Of a DNA stretch of 64,000 nt, positions 45,106-54,312 are shown one piece after another. Source of the stretch: an uncultured Opitutia bacterium (lineage in GTDB: Bacteria > Verrucomicrobiota > Verrucomicrobiia > Opitutales > Coraliomargaritaceae); the NCBI GenBank assembly GCA_937136395.1, contig CAKZOI010000022.1, forward strand, positions 124,001 to 188,000, given 5' to 3'. Within the stretch, counting starts at the first letter, position 1. Each line of letters starts with the position of its first letter. A program made the translations under genes and the position numbers. The notes beneath the pieces are model-generated. The model did no database searches, had not been told where the DNA came from, and saw only the letters and a program-made list of their open reading frames with translations.

Positions 45106-46569
45106 TTATTTCTCTTCTTCAGTATATGTTTTAGTGAAAAAAGGAACGCGGCGCTCTGCCTCAGGTGTGACGAGTGTCGGGCGTTCAATTGCATCGATTT
45201 CGTCTACCTGATTACGGCTTAAGGCGGCCCATCGGAGGGCGCTGAATAATACGACAAAGAAGCTCAGGAAGACTGCTGGTGACATGAGCGGTGTATCCAC
45301 AAAGGTCATGATCAAGACGCCCGCGCAGCCGATCATCATATGGTTTGTCGTCTGCACTTCTATTTTCTCCTTAAAATAGTGAAAGAGTAGAATACTCAAT
45401 ATAATCACAGGGATGGCTGTGCCAACGATCCCGAACTCTGCCAGATATTGTAATACATCTGAGCCAGCTCGCTCATAGCGTGCTCCGAGTAGAGTGTCAT
45501 CAATGTAGAAGGGGAGTAATTGCTGGTAGCTGTCCATGCCCCAACCAAAAATCGGGCTATCTCGAAACATTTCAATTGCAGCCTGGCGGAGTGCCTGGGT
45601 CGAATCGGATAGCGGGTTGTGCTGTATGGCTCGGAAGAACCCAGCCACAAAAATACCGCATGCAAGTATGCCGCTGGTGAGTGCGATGCTTCTTGAGTGC
45701 TTGTCTTTAGTATCCACCAAATAATTGATGGTGACGAGCAATAGCATGATTGCGTAAGACCCGATGAGAATGACGCTTGGCCAGTGTGCTTCTACGAGGA
45801 AGCCCGAGGCTCCGAGAAGCCCAGCTCCAGTTAGATACCATGGACTGATCGAGTTGATGAAATCTGGACTATCATCGTAGCGCGAGCTGAGCAAGGCCAT
45901 GCTGGTGCAGACACTACTCCAGATCAGAGCGAAGGCTGCCCAGTGTCCATCGTAGGGAAAAAAGCTGAAGAAATCGTTTTGGCCGGTGCCTTTGGTAAAT
46001 AGAGGTGCTTGCAAGTTGAAGGCTTCTTGTAGGTAGCCAAAAATGCCGACGAGAACTGCACTGAAGCACAACCATGGTAAGACCTTTTCAAAGAATGCCC
46101 TCGATTTCGGAACTAGGTAAAGATTGAGGGAGATTAAATACAGTGCGCAGAAGCCAAGTATAGTGATCCATGTTGTTCCAGATACTGTCATTACAGGCAG
46201 CCATGAGTGGATCGGCGTGACAGTGAGGTATGTGCTTGCCCCAACATTCAGCGGGACAACTGGGCTTTGTAGGAGTCCGACTAAAAATTGTAAAACGAGC
46301 CACCAGACAGGGGCGCTGTAGAGCCAAAACTTCCGCCAGAGTGTATCAATGAAGAAGGGGTGGTTCTGCTCATGCGTTTTCAGAATGAACAAGCAAATCC
46401 CTCCTCCGATCATAAAGAAGCCAAGGCCCCAGAAGGAGCGAGGGTCGGCGAGCCAGAAAGCGACTAAGGTCGTCAGCATTAGTTGCGCACAGAGCTGCAT
46501 TTCCGCAGCTGTAAATGAGTCGCGCAACTCTTTGTCTCTGGCGCTAAGATTGGATTCTTCGGGTTTCAC
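45106..46569 (-). CDS. O-antigen ligase/polymerase-like membrane protein
   Basis: A 487-residue protein with about ten hydrophobic helices. A long loop near residue 330-370 carries 'FRDSPIFGWGMDSYQQLLPFYIDD', the 'SP..G.G...F' motif of the Wzy_C/O-antigen ligase superfamily. Such proteins move or polymerise undecaprenyl-linked glycans in the periplasm. A paralogous role in exopolysaccharide export next to the exosortase gene is possible. It starts 3 bp after the DJ-1 gene ends, so is co-transcribed. The soluble C-terminal tail (about 40 residues, charged) is cytoplasmic. Confidence 0.8.
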   Translation of the reverse strand: MKPEESNLSARDKELRDSFTAAEMQLCAQLMLTTLVAFWLADPRSFWGLGFFMIGGGICLFILKTHEQNHPFFIDTLWRKFWLYSAPVWWLVLQFLVGLLQSPVVPLNVGASTYLTVTPIHSWLPVMTVSGTTWITILGFCALYLISLNLYLVPKSRAFFEKVLPWLCFSAVLVGIFGYLQEAFNLQAPLFTKGTGQNDFFSFFPYDGHWAAFALIWSSVCTSMALLSSRYDDSPDFINSISPWYLTGAGLLGASGFLVEAHWPSVILIGSYAIMLLLVTINYLVDTKDKHSRSIALTSGILACGIFVAGFFRAIQHNPLSDSTQALRQAAIEMFRDSPIFGWGMDSYQQLLPFYIDDTLLGARYERAGSDVLQYLAEFGIVGTAIPVIILSILLFHYFKEKIEVQTTNHMMIGCAGVLIMTFVDTPLMSPAVFLSFFVVLFSALRWAALSRNQVDEIDAIERPTLVTPEAERRVPFFTKTYTEEEK

Positions 46570-46572
46570 TGT

Positions 46573-47142
46573 TTATTGGGCGTTTACCGTAGGGATGGAG
46601 TGTGGCCAGCAAATGGCCTCGGCGATGGTTTGTGCGGTCACATTTCCACATAGCTGGCTCACTAGGGCGAGGGAAAATTCGCTTGCGGTGCCGGCACCGC
46701 GTGAGGTCAGTAGTGGTCCATCTAGGACGACACTGTGTGCGAGCGCCTCGGGCAGTTCCTCGGCGGTGCTGGTGTGCGCGGTGTAACGCTTCCCTTCGAT
46801 GAGCCCTGCATCCTTTAGGAGTAGGGGGGCGGCACAGATACAAGCGATCCATTTACCGCGCTGAGCCTGCTTTTGTAGGAGTTCGCAAAGCTCAGGATTG
46901 TGCCGAAGAGGGACGATCCCCGGGCCACCTGGAATGATGATCACGTCGTAAGCATGCTCTGCTATCGCAGACAGTCGATCTGTGGCATGTAGCGTGATTC
47001 CACTACGTCCCGTGACTTGTAAGCTTTCGCTGATAGACGCTTGGACGATCTCGACATTCGCTCGTGAGAGCAAGTCGATCGGTGTAATGGCTTCGATTTC
47101 CTCGAAGCCTTCGTGGAGGATGATGAGTGCTTTCTTAGCCAT
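46573..47142 (-). CDS. DJ-1/PfpI family protein
   Basis: A 189-residue DJ-1/ThiJ/PfpI fold protein. The conserved acidic residue lies in 'EGFEEIEAITPIDLLSRA', the nucleophile Cys in 'WIACICAAPLLLKDAGLIEGKRYTAHTST', and 'DVIIIPGGPG' and 'DGPLLTSRGAGTASEFSLALVSQL' are characteristic. Closest in pattern to the YajL/DJ-1 group, linked to protection of proteins against oxidative or carbonyl stress; the reaction is disputed. 9 bp from the upstream hydrolase gene. Confidence 0.93.
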   Translation of the reverse strand: MAKKALIILHEGFEEIEAITPIDLLSRANVEIVQASISESLQVTGRSGITLHATDRLSAIAEHAYDVIIIPGGPGIVPLRHNPELCELLQKQAQRGKWIACICAAPLLLKDAGLIEGKRYTAHTSTAEELPEALAHSVVLDGPLLTSRGAGTASEFSLALVSQLCGNVTAQTIAEAICWPHSIPTVNAQ

Positions 47143-47151
47143 GATCGCAAT

Positions 47152-47964
47152 CTAAAGTGTTTTGCCTGAAAATGATAAAACCGTTGTCCAGTAAGCAGAG
47201 CCGAGCTGTTCGATCAAATCATTATGTCCTGCATCTTCACTCCAAAGTGTTTCGACTCGGCTTTGAATGACCTTTTGGTTTTGCAAGGCATGGGCAAAGG
47301 GAACGGTTCGGTCCTGCACACCATGAAGTATGAGGACTGGGCATTCGATTGAAGGGAGGCGAGCGATGTTATCGAATCGATCCCAAGGTAGTAGGCGGAC
47401 CTTTGTCATGACGCGGAAGGTTGAGCTAAACGCGCCATCGAGAATGAGCCCATGCACGGGATAGCGCTCCGCCAGCCAGCATGAGGGGCCACTGCCGAGA
47501 GAGCGCCCGTAGAGTGTAATGTTCTCTGGCGCGTAGCCGAGTGTCTCAGTCGCATATTTATAAGCGGCTTCAGCTGCGGCGTAAACGCCAGCTTCGCTCG
47601 GAGTCCCGGTGCTTTGCCCATAACCTGGATAGTCGTAGGCAAACACAGCAAGGCCCTTTGCTTGGAACGTTTCTAAAACAGGAAGAATGCTTCCTAGGTC
47701 TTCGCCATTTCCGTGACTATATAGTAGTAAATCTGGGCTAGAGTTATTCGGCAGGTGATAGGCCGCGATACGCTCGCCGTCGCTAGACTTCAGTTTGATG
47801 AGTTCGGCACTATCCGCATAGCTTGAGCCAGTGTATGGGAAAATCATCTTATCCGCGACTAAGTAAGCATACACCATACCGCCGATGTAGGCGACCGCTA
47901 GGCATAGGCATAGGAGGGCGATACAATTAAGAATCATTTTCCTTAGGATCGTTAAACTCGACAT
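47152..47964 (-). CDS. membrane-anchored alpha/beta hydrolase (BEM46/ABHD13-like)
   Basis: A 270-residue protein. One N-terminal membrane helix (ILNCIALLCLCLAVAYIGGMVYAYLV) anchors an alpha/beta-hydrolase domain facing the periplasm. The oxyanion segment is 'LLLYSHGNGEDLGS', the nucleophile Ser lies in LYGRSLGSGPS, Asp in ILHGVQDRTVPF and His in EDAGHNDL. The GHGN-like and 'FAYDYPGYGQSTGTPSE' text matches the BEM46/ABHD13/YfhR group of serine hydrolases, whose substrates are mostly unknown (esterase, lipase or thioesterase). It is coupled to DJ-1. Confidence 0.9.
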   Translation of the reverse strand: MSSLTILRKMILNCIALLCLCLAVAYIGGMVYAYLVADKMIFPYTGSSYADSAELIKLKSSDGERIAAYHLPNNSSPDLLLYSHGNGEDLGSILPVLETFQAKGLAVFAYDYPGYGQSTGTPSEAGVYAAAEAAYKYATETLGYAPENITLYGRSLGSGPSCWLAERYPVHGLILDGAFSSTFRVMTKVRLLPWDRFDNIARLPSIECPVLILHGVQDRTVPFAHALQNQKVIQSRVETLWSEDAGHNDLIEQLGSAYWTTVLSFSGKTL

Positions 47965-47989
47965 TTTTAGTAAGCGAATGAGTTCGATT

Positions 47990-48823
47990 TCACACTAAAG
48001 TCGTTTTTTGTTTTTCAAGCCAACGTTCGATGCGCGTGATCGCCTCTTTACGACGTGGATCTTCCTGTTTCATTCGATCCAGCACATTAATGGCAGTATC
48101 TGCATAGTCCAGAGCAGTGGCGCTGACCAGTTTGTCGAGTTCTGAGTGTTTGATCTCGCCTTCGCGAATCATTTTTCTCGCGTCGGCTTCGATCTCAGCA
48201 TTACTGCCGCCGGGGGCACCGAATTCACCCTTACCCTTACCGCCACCACCAAAGCCGCCGCCTCCCGAGCTGTTGCTAGAACCGTCGTCTTTCGACTGGC
48301 GATTGTCGCCCCGTGCTTGGCGTTCGATACCGGCTGGGTATTGCTTGCCGTCCTTGCCTGTTACGACCTTCTGACTTTCAATTCGATTTAGTTTTTCCAT
48401 TTCCAAGCGGCATCGGCGCACAAGGTCGTGAGAGACTTTGCACATGTCCGCGAGCACGCTGTTCGACATATTAGGCCATTCCTCTAGAGCGATTTCGACC
48501 GCGTTGCGCTTATCTGCACTAGAGCGATAAATACCATTGGTTGCATTGGCACCTAAGGCGTGCTGCAGCGCTTCCGTGCGTGCGCCTGCATGCACTTCGG
48601 CAGTGATCGTTTCGAATTGATTACGTTGCGCCGCCAGGAAACGGTGAAAGCCGTCTGCGAGCCAATATTTCGTGCCGTCGTAATAGACTGTTATCGGAGG
48701 GAACTGTGCCCCTTCTTGCATCGCATCCGCATAGCTACCGATCGCCTCATCGTTCGTCTCGATGCGGGCTTGGCTGCCGCCGTAAATATCAATAAATTCA
48801 AGCTTAAGATCTTTGATTTCCAT
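47990..48823 (-). CDS. ParB/Srx-fold domain protein with glycine-rich linker
   Basis: A 277-residue protein. Residues 1-95 form a ParB/Srx-like domain ('SQARIETNDEAIGSYADAMQEGAQFPPITVYYDGTKYWLADGFHRFLAA'), where the GFHR motif replaces the GERR box of ParB. Residues about 100-150 hold a helix-turn-helix ('SNSVLADMCKVSHDLVRRCR'). A Gly/Lys linker (GGGGFGGGGKGKGEFGAPGG) and a helical C-terminus follow. It lacks a partner parA and any parS-like site nearby, so it is probably not a chromosome-partition ParB but a DNA-binding regulator of the StrR/KorB-like kind. It sits 49 bp downstream of the exosortase gene, in the same direction. Confidence 0.75.
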   Translation of the reverse strand: MEIKDLKLEFIDIYGGSQARIETNDEAIGSYADAMQEGAQFPPITVYYDGTKYWLADGFHRFLAAQRNQFETITAEVHAGARTEALQHALGANATNGIYRSSADKRNAVEIALEEWPNMSNSVLADMCKVSHDLVRRCRLEMEKLNRIESQKVVTGKDGKQYPAGIERQARGDNRQSKDDGSSNSSGGGGFGGGGKGKGEFGAPGGSNAEIEADARKMIREGEIKHSELDKLVSATALDYADTAINVLDRMKQEDPRRKEAITRIERWLEKQKTTLV

Positions 48824-48872
48824 AGTTCAAGCAGGTTGTGTGCGAGATCGCTGTGGATGACAATCGAAGAGT

Positions 48873-49829
48873 CTAATTTTCTGAATTCGATTCGGTCGTG
48901 GTCGTGCCCACTTCGTCTTTTATGGGACCATTGAGTAGCATCCAGACGAGGATTAAGCAGCCCCAGTAGGTGATGGCGCCCACGGTCTCATGCATTAGGT
49001 GATAATGCTCCATCAATGACGGTGCGAGCAGCACGATGATCACGATGCGCAGTGTGTTGAACATAAACCCGAGAAGGATGCCTGCAACGAGATTGAGCGC
49101 GATGTCGAATACGCCGAGCTTTCGATAGATTGCCAGCATAATTGAGAGTAATAGGCTGGTGAGAATCACACCAAAACCATTGCATTCTGAAGCCACGTGA
49201 AAGGGGTAATCGTTGACGAACATCAGCAGTTGCGGTGCGCCCGTTTCAGCGGAGCGCTGAAGACCGAACTCGACCGTTTTCCCAACCAAGGCGAGCACAC
49301 TGCCGCTTAGTTCTCCAGCGAGTGACCGCAGTGGCCAATCGAGCGGCTGCATAAAAATACTCAGCAATAGAAACGCACAAAAGGTGCCCGTTGCCGTGTG
49401 TGTGAGTCGCTTAGTTGCTTCACCAAAAGTAAAGAGCACGAGTGAGCCTAAAGCGAAGCAGTATGCTGGGATGCTGATGAACGGCAACATCCATGAAAAT
49501 CGAGCGTTCTCTATGGGGCCTACATTATGTGCGGCGAAATTCGCTATCAGTAATCCAAAGGCGGCGTAGAGATAGCTACGAGCCGATTTATTGAGGCTAA
49601 GCGGATTACGGATTTCAATCTTACCGAAGTGAATGAGTAGCACGCAGGCAAAGAGTAAGACGATGAGCGCATGCAGAATCCGGCTTTGTTCGTCTGCAGT
49701 TTCGGCTACCCACAGGGTGATTGGGAGCAATGAGATCAATAGACAGCTATAGAGAAAGAGATGGACCCAAAAGTCACTGCTGCGAACTTTTTCGGATATA
49801 GCTATAGAGAGTTGTTTACGAATCGGCAT
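48873..49829 (-). CDS. exosortase/archaeosortase family transpeptidase
   Basis: A 318-residue polytopic membrane protein. It carries the catalytic triad of exosortases: Cys216 in VASECNGFG, Arg261 in MFNTLRI and His280 in LMHETVGAITYWG. Exosortases cut C-terminal PEP-CTERM-like sorting signals and transfer exported proteins to a surface glycan or lipid. Eight or nine helices and length fit. No PEP-CTERM-type protein was seen in the window, so its targets lie elsewhere. Glycan-related neighbour: the O-antigen-ligase-like gene three genes downstream. About 74 bp separate it from ybeY. Confidence 0.88.
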   Translation of the reverse strand: MPIRKQLSIAISEKVRSSDFWVHLFLYSCLLISLLPITLWVAETADEQSRILHALIVLLFACVLLIHFGKIEIRNPLSLNKSARSYLYAAFGLLIANFAAHNVGPIENARFSWMLPFISIPAYCFALGSLVLFTFGEATKRLTHTATGTFCAFLLLSIFMQPLDWPLRSLAGELSGSVLALVGKTVEFGLQRSAETGAPQLLMFVNDYPFHVASECNGFGVILTSLLLSIMLAIYRKLGVFDIALNLVAGILLGFMFNTLRIVIIVLLAPSLMEHYHLMHETVGAITYWGCLILVWMLLNGPIKDEVGTTTTESNSEN

Positions 49830-49902
49830 GTCTGAATCGGGGAGTGTCCATCGCAGTGACAGGGATCTCGGGCGGAAGTGCCAAGCGGGTGCGTATTAAG
49901 TT

Positions 49903-50364
49903 TTAACGGAGCGTAAAGCTTGAGCCCACGCCTGCCTTATCCAATACCGCTAAGGCGCGCTGCTCAGCAAGGCGCATTACCGCACGGTCGTCGTCATTGC
50001 GGTCGTCGTAGCCGGCGAGATGGAGCCAGCCATGCACGAGATAGAGGCTCAACTCTCTACTAAATGGTTCACCGAGTTCAAGTGCGCGACTCTGGGCATG
50101 CTCGACAGATACGATGATCTCGCCAGCGGATTGCATGTCCGTATCTGCTGGAAAGGTGATCACATCGGTGGGCGTGGGATCATTCATAAAGTCTGCATGG
50201 ACTTGGGCGATGGTTTCGTCACTCACGAAGACAATCGACAACTCACCAGACTGAATCGGGAAATCACCGCACTGCTCAATGGCTCGCAAGAGCGCCTCCG
50301 CCTCGGCCTCAGGGCTGGCGAGTGCCTTAAACTGGTTGCTGATTTCGAGGCTGATCATTTCCAT
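49903..50364 (-). CDS. ybeY: endoribonuclease YbeY (third metal ligand altered)
   Basis: A 153-residue protein from the ATG at 50364 (an upstream ATG at 50427 adds a 21-residue basic leader; both overlap the HD gene). The family domain 'SIVFVSDETIAQVHADFMNDPTPTDVITFPAD' and the zinc motif are clear. However, the motif reads HGWLHLAGYDD, whereas most YbeY have HGxLHLxGYDH, so the third His ligand is Asp. Asp can bind zinc, so the enzyme may still work. YbeY matures 16S rRNA 3' ends and takes part in 70S quality control. It is the last gene of a PhoH-HD-YbeY unit. Confidence 0.92.
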   Translation of the reverse strand: MEMISLEISNQFKALASPEAEAEALLRAIEQCGDFPIQSGELSIVFVSDETIAQVHADFMNDPTPTDVITFPADTDMQSAGEIIVSVEHAQSRALELGEPFSRELSLYLVHGWLHLAGYDDRNDDDRAVMRLAEQRALAVLDKAGVGSSFTLR

Positions 50365-52750
50365 TCTCAGGCTTGTCTGCCTTGGTTGTTTTTTCCTTTG
50401 CTTTGTCCGCTTTGGGGTATTCGACACGCGCGTGAAGCATGTTCAATACGGTGTAGGTGAAGCTACGGCGAATCAGTGCCAGTTCATGAAAAGTGAGTGG
50501 GCACTCGTCGAGCTGGCCATCCTCAATGCGGTCTTTGAAGATGCTATCGATCAGTTCTTCAACCGCAGGTTGGGTCACTTTCTTGAGTGTGCGGCTGGCG
50601 GCCTCGACGCTATCGGCAAAGAAAATAATGGCACTCTCTTTGAAACGAGGGCGTGGCCCGTCGTAGCGATACGTGCTCTCGTCGACTTTCTTTGCCTCCT
50701 GTGACTTTCCTTTCTTCAGAGTCGCGGAGGCCTCGCTTTCCGTTTCGAGCTTTTGCTTTTGCTGGGCTTGGAAGTAGAAGTATTTAATTAATGTGGTGCC
50801 GTGGTGTTGGCTGATCACATCCACGATGACTCGAGGTAGTTTGAATTTGTGTGCGAGTTCAACGCCTTCTTTGACGTGTGCTTTGATCACGAGCGCGCTC
50901 ATCGATGGGTTTTGCGCATCGTGTGGATTGATGCCGTCGCGTTGATTTTCGGTGAAGTATTCCGGCTTTACGAGTTTACCAATGTCGTGGAAGAAGCAAC
51001 AGACACGGCAAAGGAGTGGGCTCGCGCCGATTTCTGCAGCCGCATTTTCTGATAAGTTGGCGACCATCAAACTATGGTGATAGGTGCCAGGGGCTTCCAT
51101 CTGCATACGGCGCAGCAAGGGGTGGTTGAAGTCGGTTAATTCCAGCAGTGTAATTTCTGTAGTGATCTTGAAGAGTTGCTCGAAGACGGGGAGAATACCC
51201 GCCGCGACGATACCCGTGAGCGCGCCGACGATTACCGCAATTAAAGTCTGTTGGCCGACGAGACCGAAGGAAAAGTCATTGATCAGCCCGACGGCGGCTC
51301 CAGCAATCGCTGCGGTCGCACCAGCGATGAGCCCCGCACGAACCAGTTGAGAACGCTTGCGAATGTTGGAGGATACGTAGCTACCGACCACGCCAGATAG
51401 GAAAGCGATCAGCATAAACTCGATAGAGTTCCCTTGAGCTATGCCGAAGAGCACGGCGACGATCAAAGCTGAAAGCACTGCCGGCGAACTGCCTACGAGC
51501 ACGGCAACCAAGATTGGTGCCAGTGCGTAGGGCGCCGTGTAGGGCAACATACTGATCGTTGGATTATCGTTAATCAGTGCGATCTCGCCGACTTCAATGA
51601 TGATCCGAACGATCAACAGGTTGAGTAAAATACTCACTGCAGTGATTGCGATTGCGCGGTTACGCTTTTTGATTTCGCGCAGCCCTTGACGAATATACAC
51701 CAGCACCGCGAGGAGGAGTGCAGAGGTGAGGACGACACGTTCGATAAAGAGTGGGTTAAAGATCAATGAATTGTTGCCATGTATGAGCTCGACCTCGCGA
51801 TAGGCCCTGATGCGTTCGAGGTCTGCTTCAGTGATTATTTTCCCAGGCTCGATCAAGGTGTCCCCTTTTCGAAACATGACTTGCGGTGGGTCGATTTGCT
51901 CAATGGCGCGCTCGGTCGCCCGTGCCGTGCCGCTTGCGCTATACAAGAGGTTCGATTCTAGACCGACTCGAAAGATTTCGAAGAGCGTGCGCGCAGTTTC
52001 TTTATCGCCCGAGAGCGCATTGATGCGCACACGTAAAGCGATGAGCGCATCGCTGATGGATCTTGCGTTGGGCAAGTTGTAGCGCCCCTCTTCATCGACG
52101 AGTTGTATGACGGTTACTTGAGGCGTAGATTTATCTGTATTTTGAGCCGAATAGATGCCGTCTTCGTAGAGTTCCTTCAAGACATTCAAAGCATCTGTAT
52201 AGAGGCTGGAACGTTCTCGAGGCGTATGGAGCGAGGTGAAGTTTGTGATCAGTTCAGGGGCGAGCTCAAGTTGATTGGCTTCGATAAGCGTGGTCGCGGT
52301 TTCAGCAAGTTTTTCCGAGAGCACCTGCTGGCCTTCTGCTTCGAATTCAATTTGAGTTTTCGCAATACTGGTCGTCAGCGAGTTCACGAATTCTTCGAAA
52401 TCTTCGTAGGGAGCAAAGGTTCGTTCAAACACAGGAGGCACTTGTGCTCGTGCCGCTTTTGCCAGCTGCTCCATTTGCACCTTGCTAGTATAGTTGTAGG
52501 CAAATTCTGCCACGACACGTGTAGGGGCGGCTTGGTTGAGAATGATTCGTGGACCCTTAGGTTTTTGCCCAAGGAAACAAATGCTCACCACCAGAGCTGC
52601 AAAAAGAAAGAAGAGCCCCGCCTCGATAAGTCGGCTGGTTTCAAAGAAATGAGAGGTCGCTTCCTTGTCCGCAGCACGACCCGATTCCTTGCGGCGTGGC
52701 AAGGAGTCGCGTTTTTTGCGCGTATTTCTGGATTTTTTAAAGAAGGTCAT
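50327..52750 (-). CDS. 7TM-HD family membrane phosphohydrolase (YqfF/PgpH-like)
   Basis: An 807-residue protein: one N-terminal helix, an extracytoplasmic 7TMR-HDED domain (about 90-310), seven membrane helices (about 330-510) and a cytoplasmic HD domain ('HHSLMVANLSENAAAEIGASPLLCRVCCFFHDIGKLVKPEYFTENQ...NPHDAQNPSMSALVIKAHVKEGVELA...ISQHHGTTLIKYFYF'). Listeria PgpH of this architecture degrades cyclic di-AMP. The ligand is probably cyclic dinucleotide here also, but unproven; no diadenylate cyclase is in the window. Its stop overlaps ybeY, and phoH precedes by 19 bp, a conserved operon. Confidence 0.93.
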   Translation of the reverse strand: MTFFKKSRNTRKKRDSLPRRKESGRAADKEATSHFFETSRLIEAGLFFLFAALVVSICFLGQKPKGPRIILNQAAPTRVVAEFAYNYTSKVQMEQLAKAARAQVPPVFERTFAPYEDFEEFVNSLTTSIAKTQIEFEAEGQQVLSEKLAETATTLIEANQLELAPELITNFTSLHTPRERSSLYTDALNVLKELYEDGIYSAQNTDKSTPQVTVIQLVDEEGRYNLPNARSISDALIALRVRINALSGDKETARTLFEIFRVGLESNLLYSASGTARATERAIEQIDPPQVMFRKGDTLIEPGKIITEADLERIRAYREVELIHGNNSLIFNPLFIERVVLTSALLLAVLVYIRQGLREIKKRNRAIAITAVSILLNLLIVRIIIEVGEIALINDNPTISMLPYTAPYALAPILVAVLVGSSPAVLSALIVAVLFGIAQGNSIEFMLIAFLSGVVGSYVSSNIRKRSQLVRAGLIAGATAAIAGAAVGLINDFSFGLVGQQTLIAVIVGALTGIVAAGILPVFEQLFKITTEITLLELTDFNHPLLRRMQMEAPGTYHHSLMVANLSENAAAEIGASPLLCRVCCFFHDIGKLVKPEYFTENQRDGINPHDAQNPSMSALVIKAHVKEGVELAHKFKLPRVIVDVISQHHGTTLIKYFYFQAQQKQKLETESEASATLKKGKSQEAKKVDESTYRYDGPRPRFKESAIIFFADSVEAASRTLKKVTQPAVEELIDSIFKDRIEDGQLDECPLTFHELALIRRSFTYTVLNMLHARVEYPKADKAKEKTTKADKPENGNDQPRNQQPV

Positions 52751-52769
52751 GATAAAAGTGGTTCACTGC

Positions 52770-53723
52770 TCACTCGGGTGTGTGTTGCGCGTAAGCGTTG
52801 ATGATGCTTTGCACCAGTGGGTGGCGAACAACGTCCTGTCCGTCGAAATAGAAATGCTCGAGCCCCGAAATGTTTTTCAGCAGGCGTGTCGCTTCCTTGA
52901 GGCCAGATTGTTTCGCCCGAGGTAAATCGATTTGTGTGATGTCTCCAGTGATCACCATACGGCTCCCGTCGCCGAGACGAGTCAGAAACATCATCATCTG
53001 TTCGTGTGTGGTATTCTGCGCTTCATCGAGCACCACGAATGCGTTGGCGAGTGTGCGACCACGCATGTAGGCGAGGGGAGCGATTTCAACGATGCCGCGC
53101 TCGACGAGTTGCGCGGTTTGATCTTTGCCGACCATCTCATTCATCGCATCGTAGAGTGGCGTGAGATACGGCAGGATTTTTTCCTGCAACTCGCCTGGTA
53201 AGAAGCCGAGGGCTTCGCCAGCTTCGACAGCAGGTCGAGTGAGGATGATACGCTCCACCGAGCCATCCATCAGCTCCTTGAGTGCCATCGCCATCGCCAA
53301 GTAGGTTTTTCCCGTGCCAGCGGGACCGATCCCAAATGTGATCGGGTTTTTAGATATACATTGTAAATAGCGCTTTTGGTTCAGTGTTTTGGGGACCACG
53401 CTTTGACGCTTTAACTTAATCGCGACTGGATTTGCATAGATTTCGCGTAGTTCACTTGCTTTGCCTTCGGCGACCGCACGTAAGGTGTAGTGGAAGTCCG
53501 AACTGCGTAAGCGAATGCCCTGCAAACGACCCGCTTCAAGAAGTTCAAACACCGATTTAGCCTGTTCGATTGCAGCCGACTCACCCTCAATGGTCAACCA
53601 GTCGTCGCGGCTCGTCAGCGCGACATTGAGCGTGCGTTCGGCCTCTTCTAAGTTACGAATATCGTTTGCATACAACTGGCTCAGTTGTCGCGCATTAGGA
53701 AAGTGGAGTGTTTCTGAAGGCAT
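52770..53723 (-). CDS. phoH: PhoH-like ATPase
   Basis: A 317-residue PhoH (YbeZ) protein. The N-terminal part carries 'WLTIEGESAAIEQAKSVFELL', a KH-like RNA-binding region. Walker A is GPAGTGKT at 133-140, Walker B VVLDEAQNTT, then 'RMVITGDITQIDLP'. It is a cytoplasmic RNA-linked NTPase that co-occurs with YbeY in RNA processing. It is the second gene of the minus-strand series, 46 bp after the HIT gene. Confidence 0.95.
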   Translation of the reverse strand: MPSETLHFPNARQLSQLYANDIRNLEEAERTLNVALTSRDDWLTIEGESAAIEQAKSVFELLEAGRLQGIRLRSSDFHYTLRAVAEGKASELREIYANPVAIKLKRQSVVPKTLNQKRYLQCISKNPITFGIGPAGTGKTYLAMAMALKELMDGSVERIILTRPAVEAGEALGFLPGELQEKILPYLTPLYDAMNEMVGKDQTAQLVERGIVEIAPLAYMRGRTLANAFVVLDEAQNTTHEQMMMFLTRLGDGSRMVITGDITQIDLPRAKQSGLKEATRLLKNISGLEHFYFDGQDVVRHPLVQSIINAYAQHTPE

Positions 53724-53769
53724 GAGTATCCTTAGTCGTGTATTGCGATTGTTAAATCTAGTGCTGAGC

Positions 53770-54306
53770 TTAATTGCTCATACTGTCATGCAGACGTTGC
53801 CACATGGCATCCATCGAATCTGGAATCACACGTGTGTTGCCGATCACTGGCATAAAGTTAGTGTCGCCATCCCAACGAGGGACGACATGGCAATGCAGAT
53901 GGCTCGGAATACCCGCGCCCCCCGCGCTGCCAAAGTTAAAACCTGTGTTAAACCCATCAGGTCGAAGTGCTTTGGTTAAAATTTCCTGTGCCCTCACGAT
54001 GAGATCCATCAATTCGTGTCGCTCCTCAGTGCTTAACTGCTCGAGAGTCGGCACTTCGCGAAACGGAATCACCAACAAATGGCCCGCATTATAGGGGAAG
54101 CGATTCATTACGATGTAGTTCAGCTTGCCGCGGTAGAGGATGTATTCCTTCGTATCATCGCCTGTTTCCGTAATCCGCGTAAACGGATTTCCTCCCTCGT
54201 CCGGATGCTTCGGCGCTAGGATGTAGGGCATGCGCCAGTAAGCGTGCAAACGCTGCATAGACGGCGTCAGACCTGAAGAAGGCTGCTCTGGTATCGAATC
54301 TGGCAT
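53770..54306 (-). CDS. HIT-family hydrolase/phosphorylase
   Basis: A 178-residue histidine-triad protein. 'YIVMNRFPYNAGHLLVIPFREVPTLEQLSTEE' and the catalytic 'GIPSHLHCHVVPRWDGDTNFMPVIGNTRVIPDS' (HxHxH) are diagnostic. The long form with 'NTGFNFGSAGGAGIPSHLH' resembles Ap4A-phosphorylase-like HIT proteins, so cleavage of a dinucleoside polyphosphate or nucleotide-linked phosphoramidate is expected. It is the first gene of the long minus-strand series running to about 42827; the promoter should lie in the gap at 54307-54400. Confidence 0.93.
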   Translation of the reverse strand: MPDSIPEQPSSGLTPSMQRLHAYWRMPYILAPKHPDEGGNPFTRITETGDDTKEYILYRGKLNYIVMNRFPYNAGHLLVIPFREVPTLEQLSTEERHELMDLIVRAQEILTKALRPDGFNTGFNFGSAGGAGIPSHLHCHVVPRWDGDTNFMPVIGNTRVIPDSMDAMWQRLHDSMSN

Positions 54307-54312
54307 AATTGA

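Noticed and set aside
49701-49715. TTTCGGCTAC inside the exosortase gene as a family A repeat
   Set aside because: Only the 10-base head matches; no hairpin arm or partner follows, so chance is likely.
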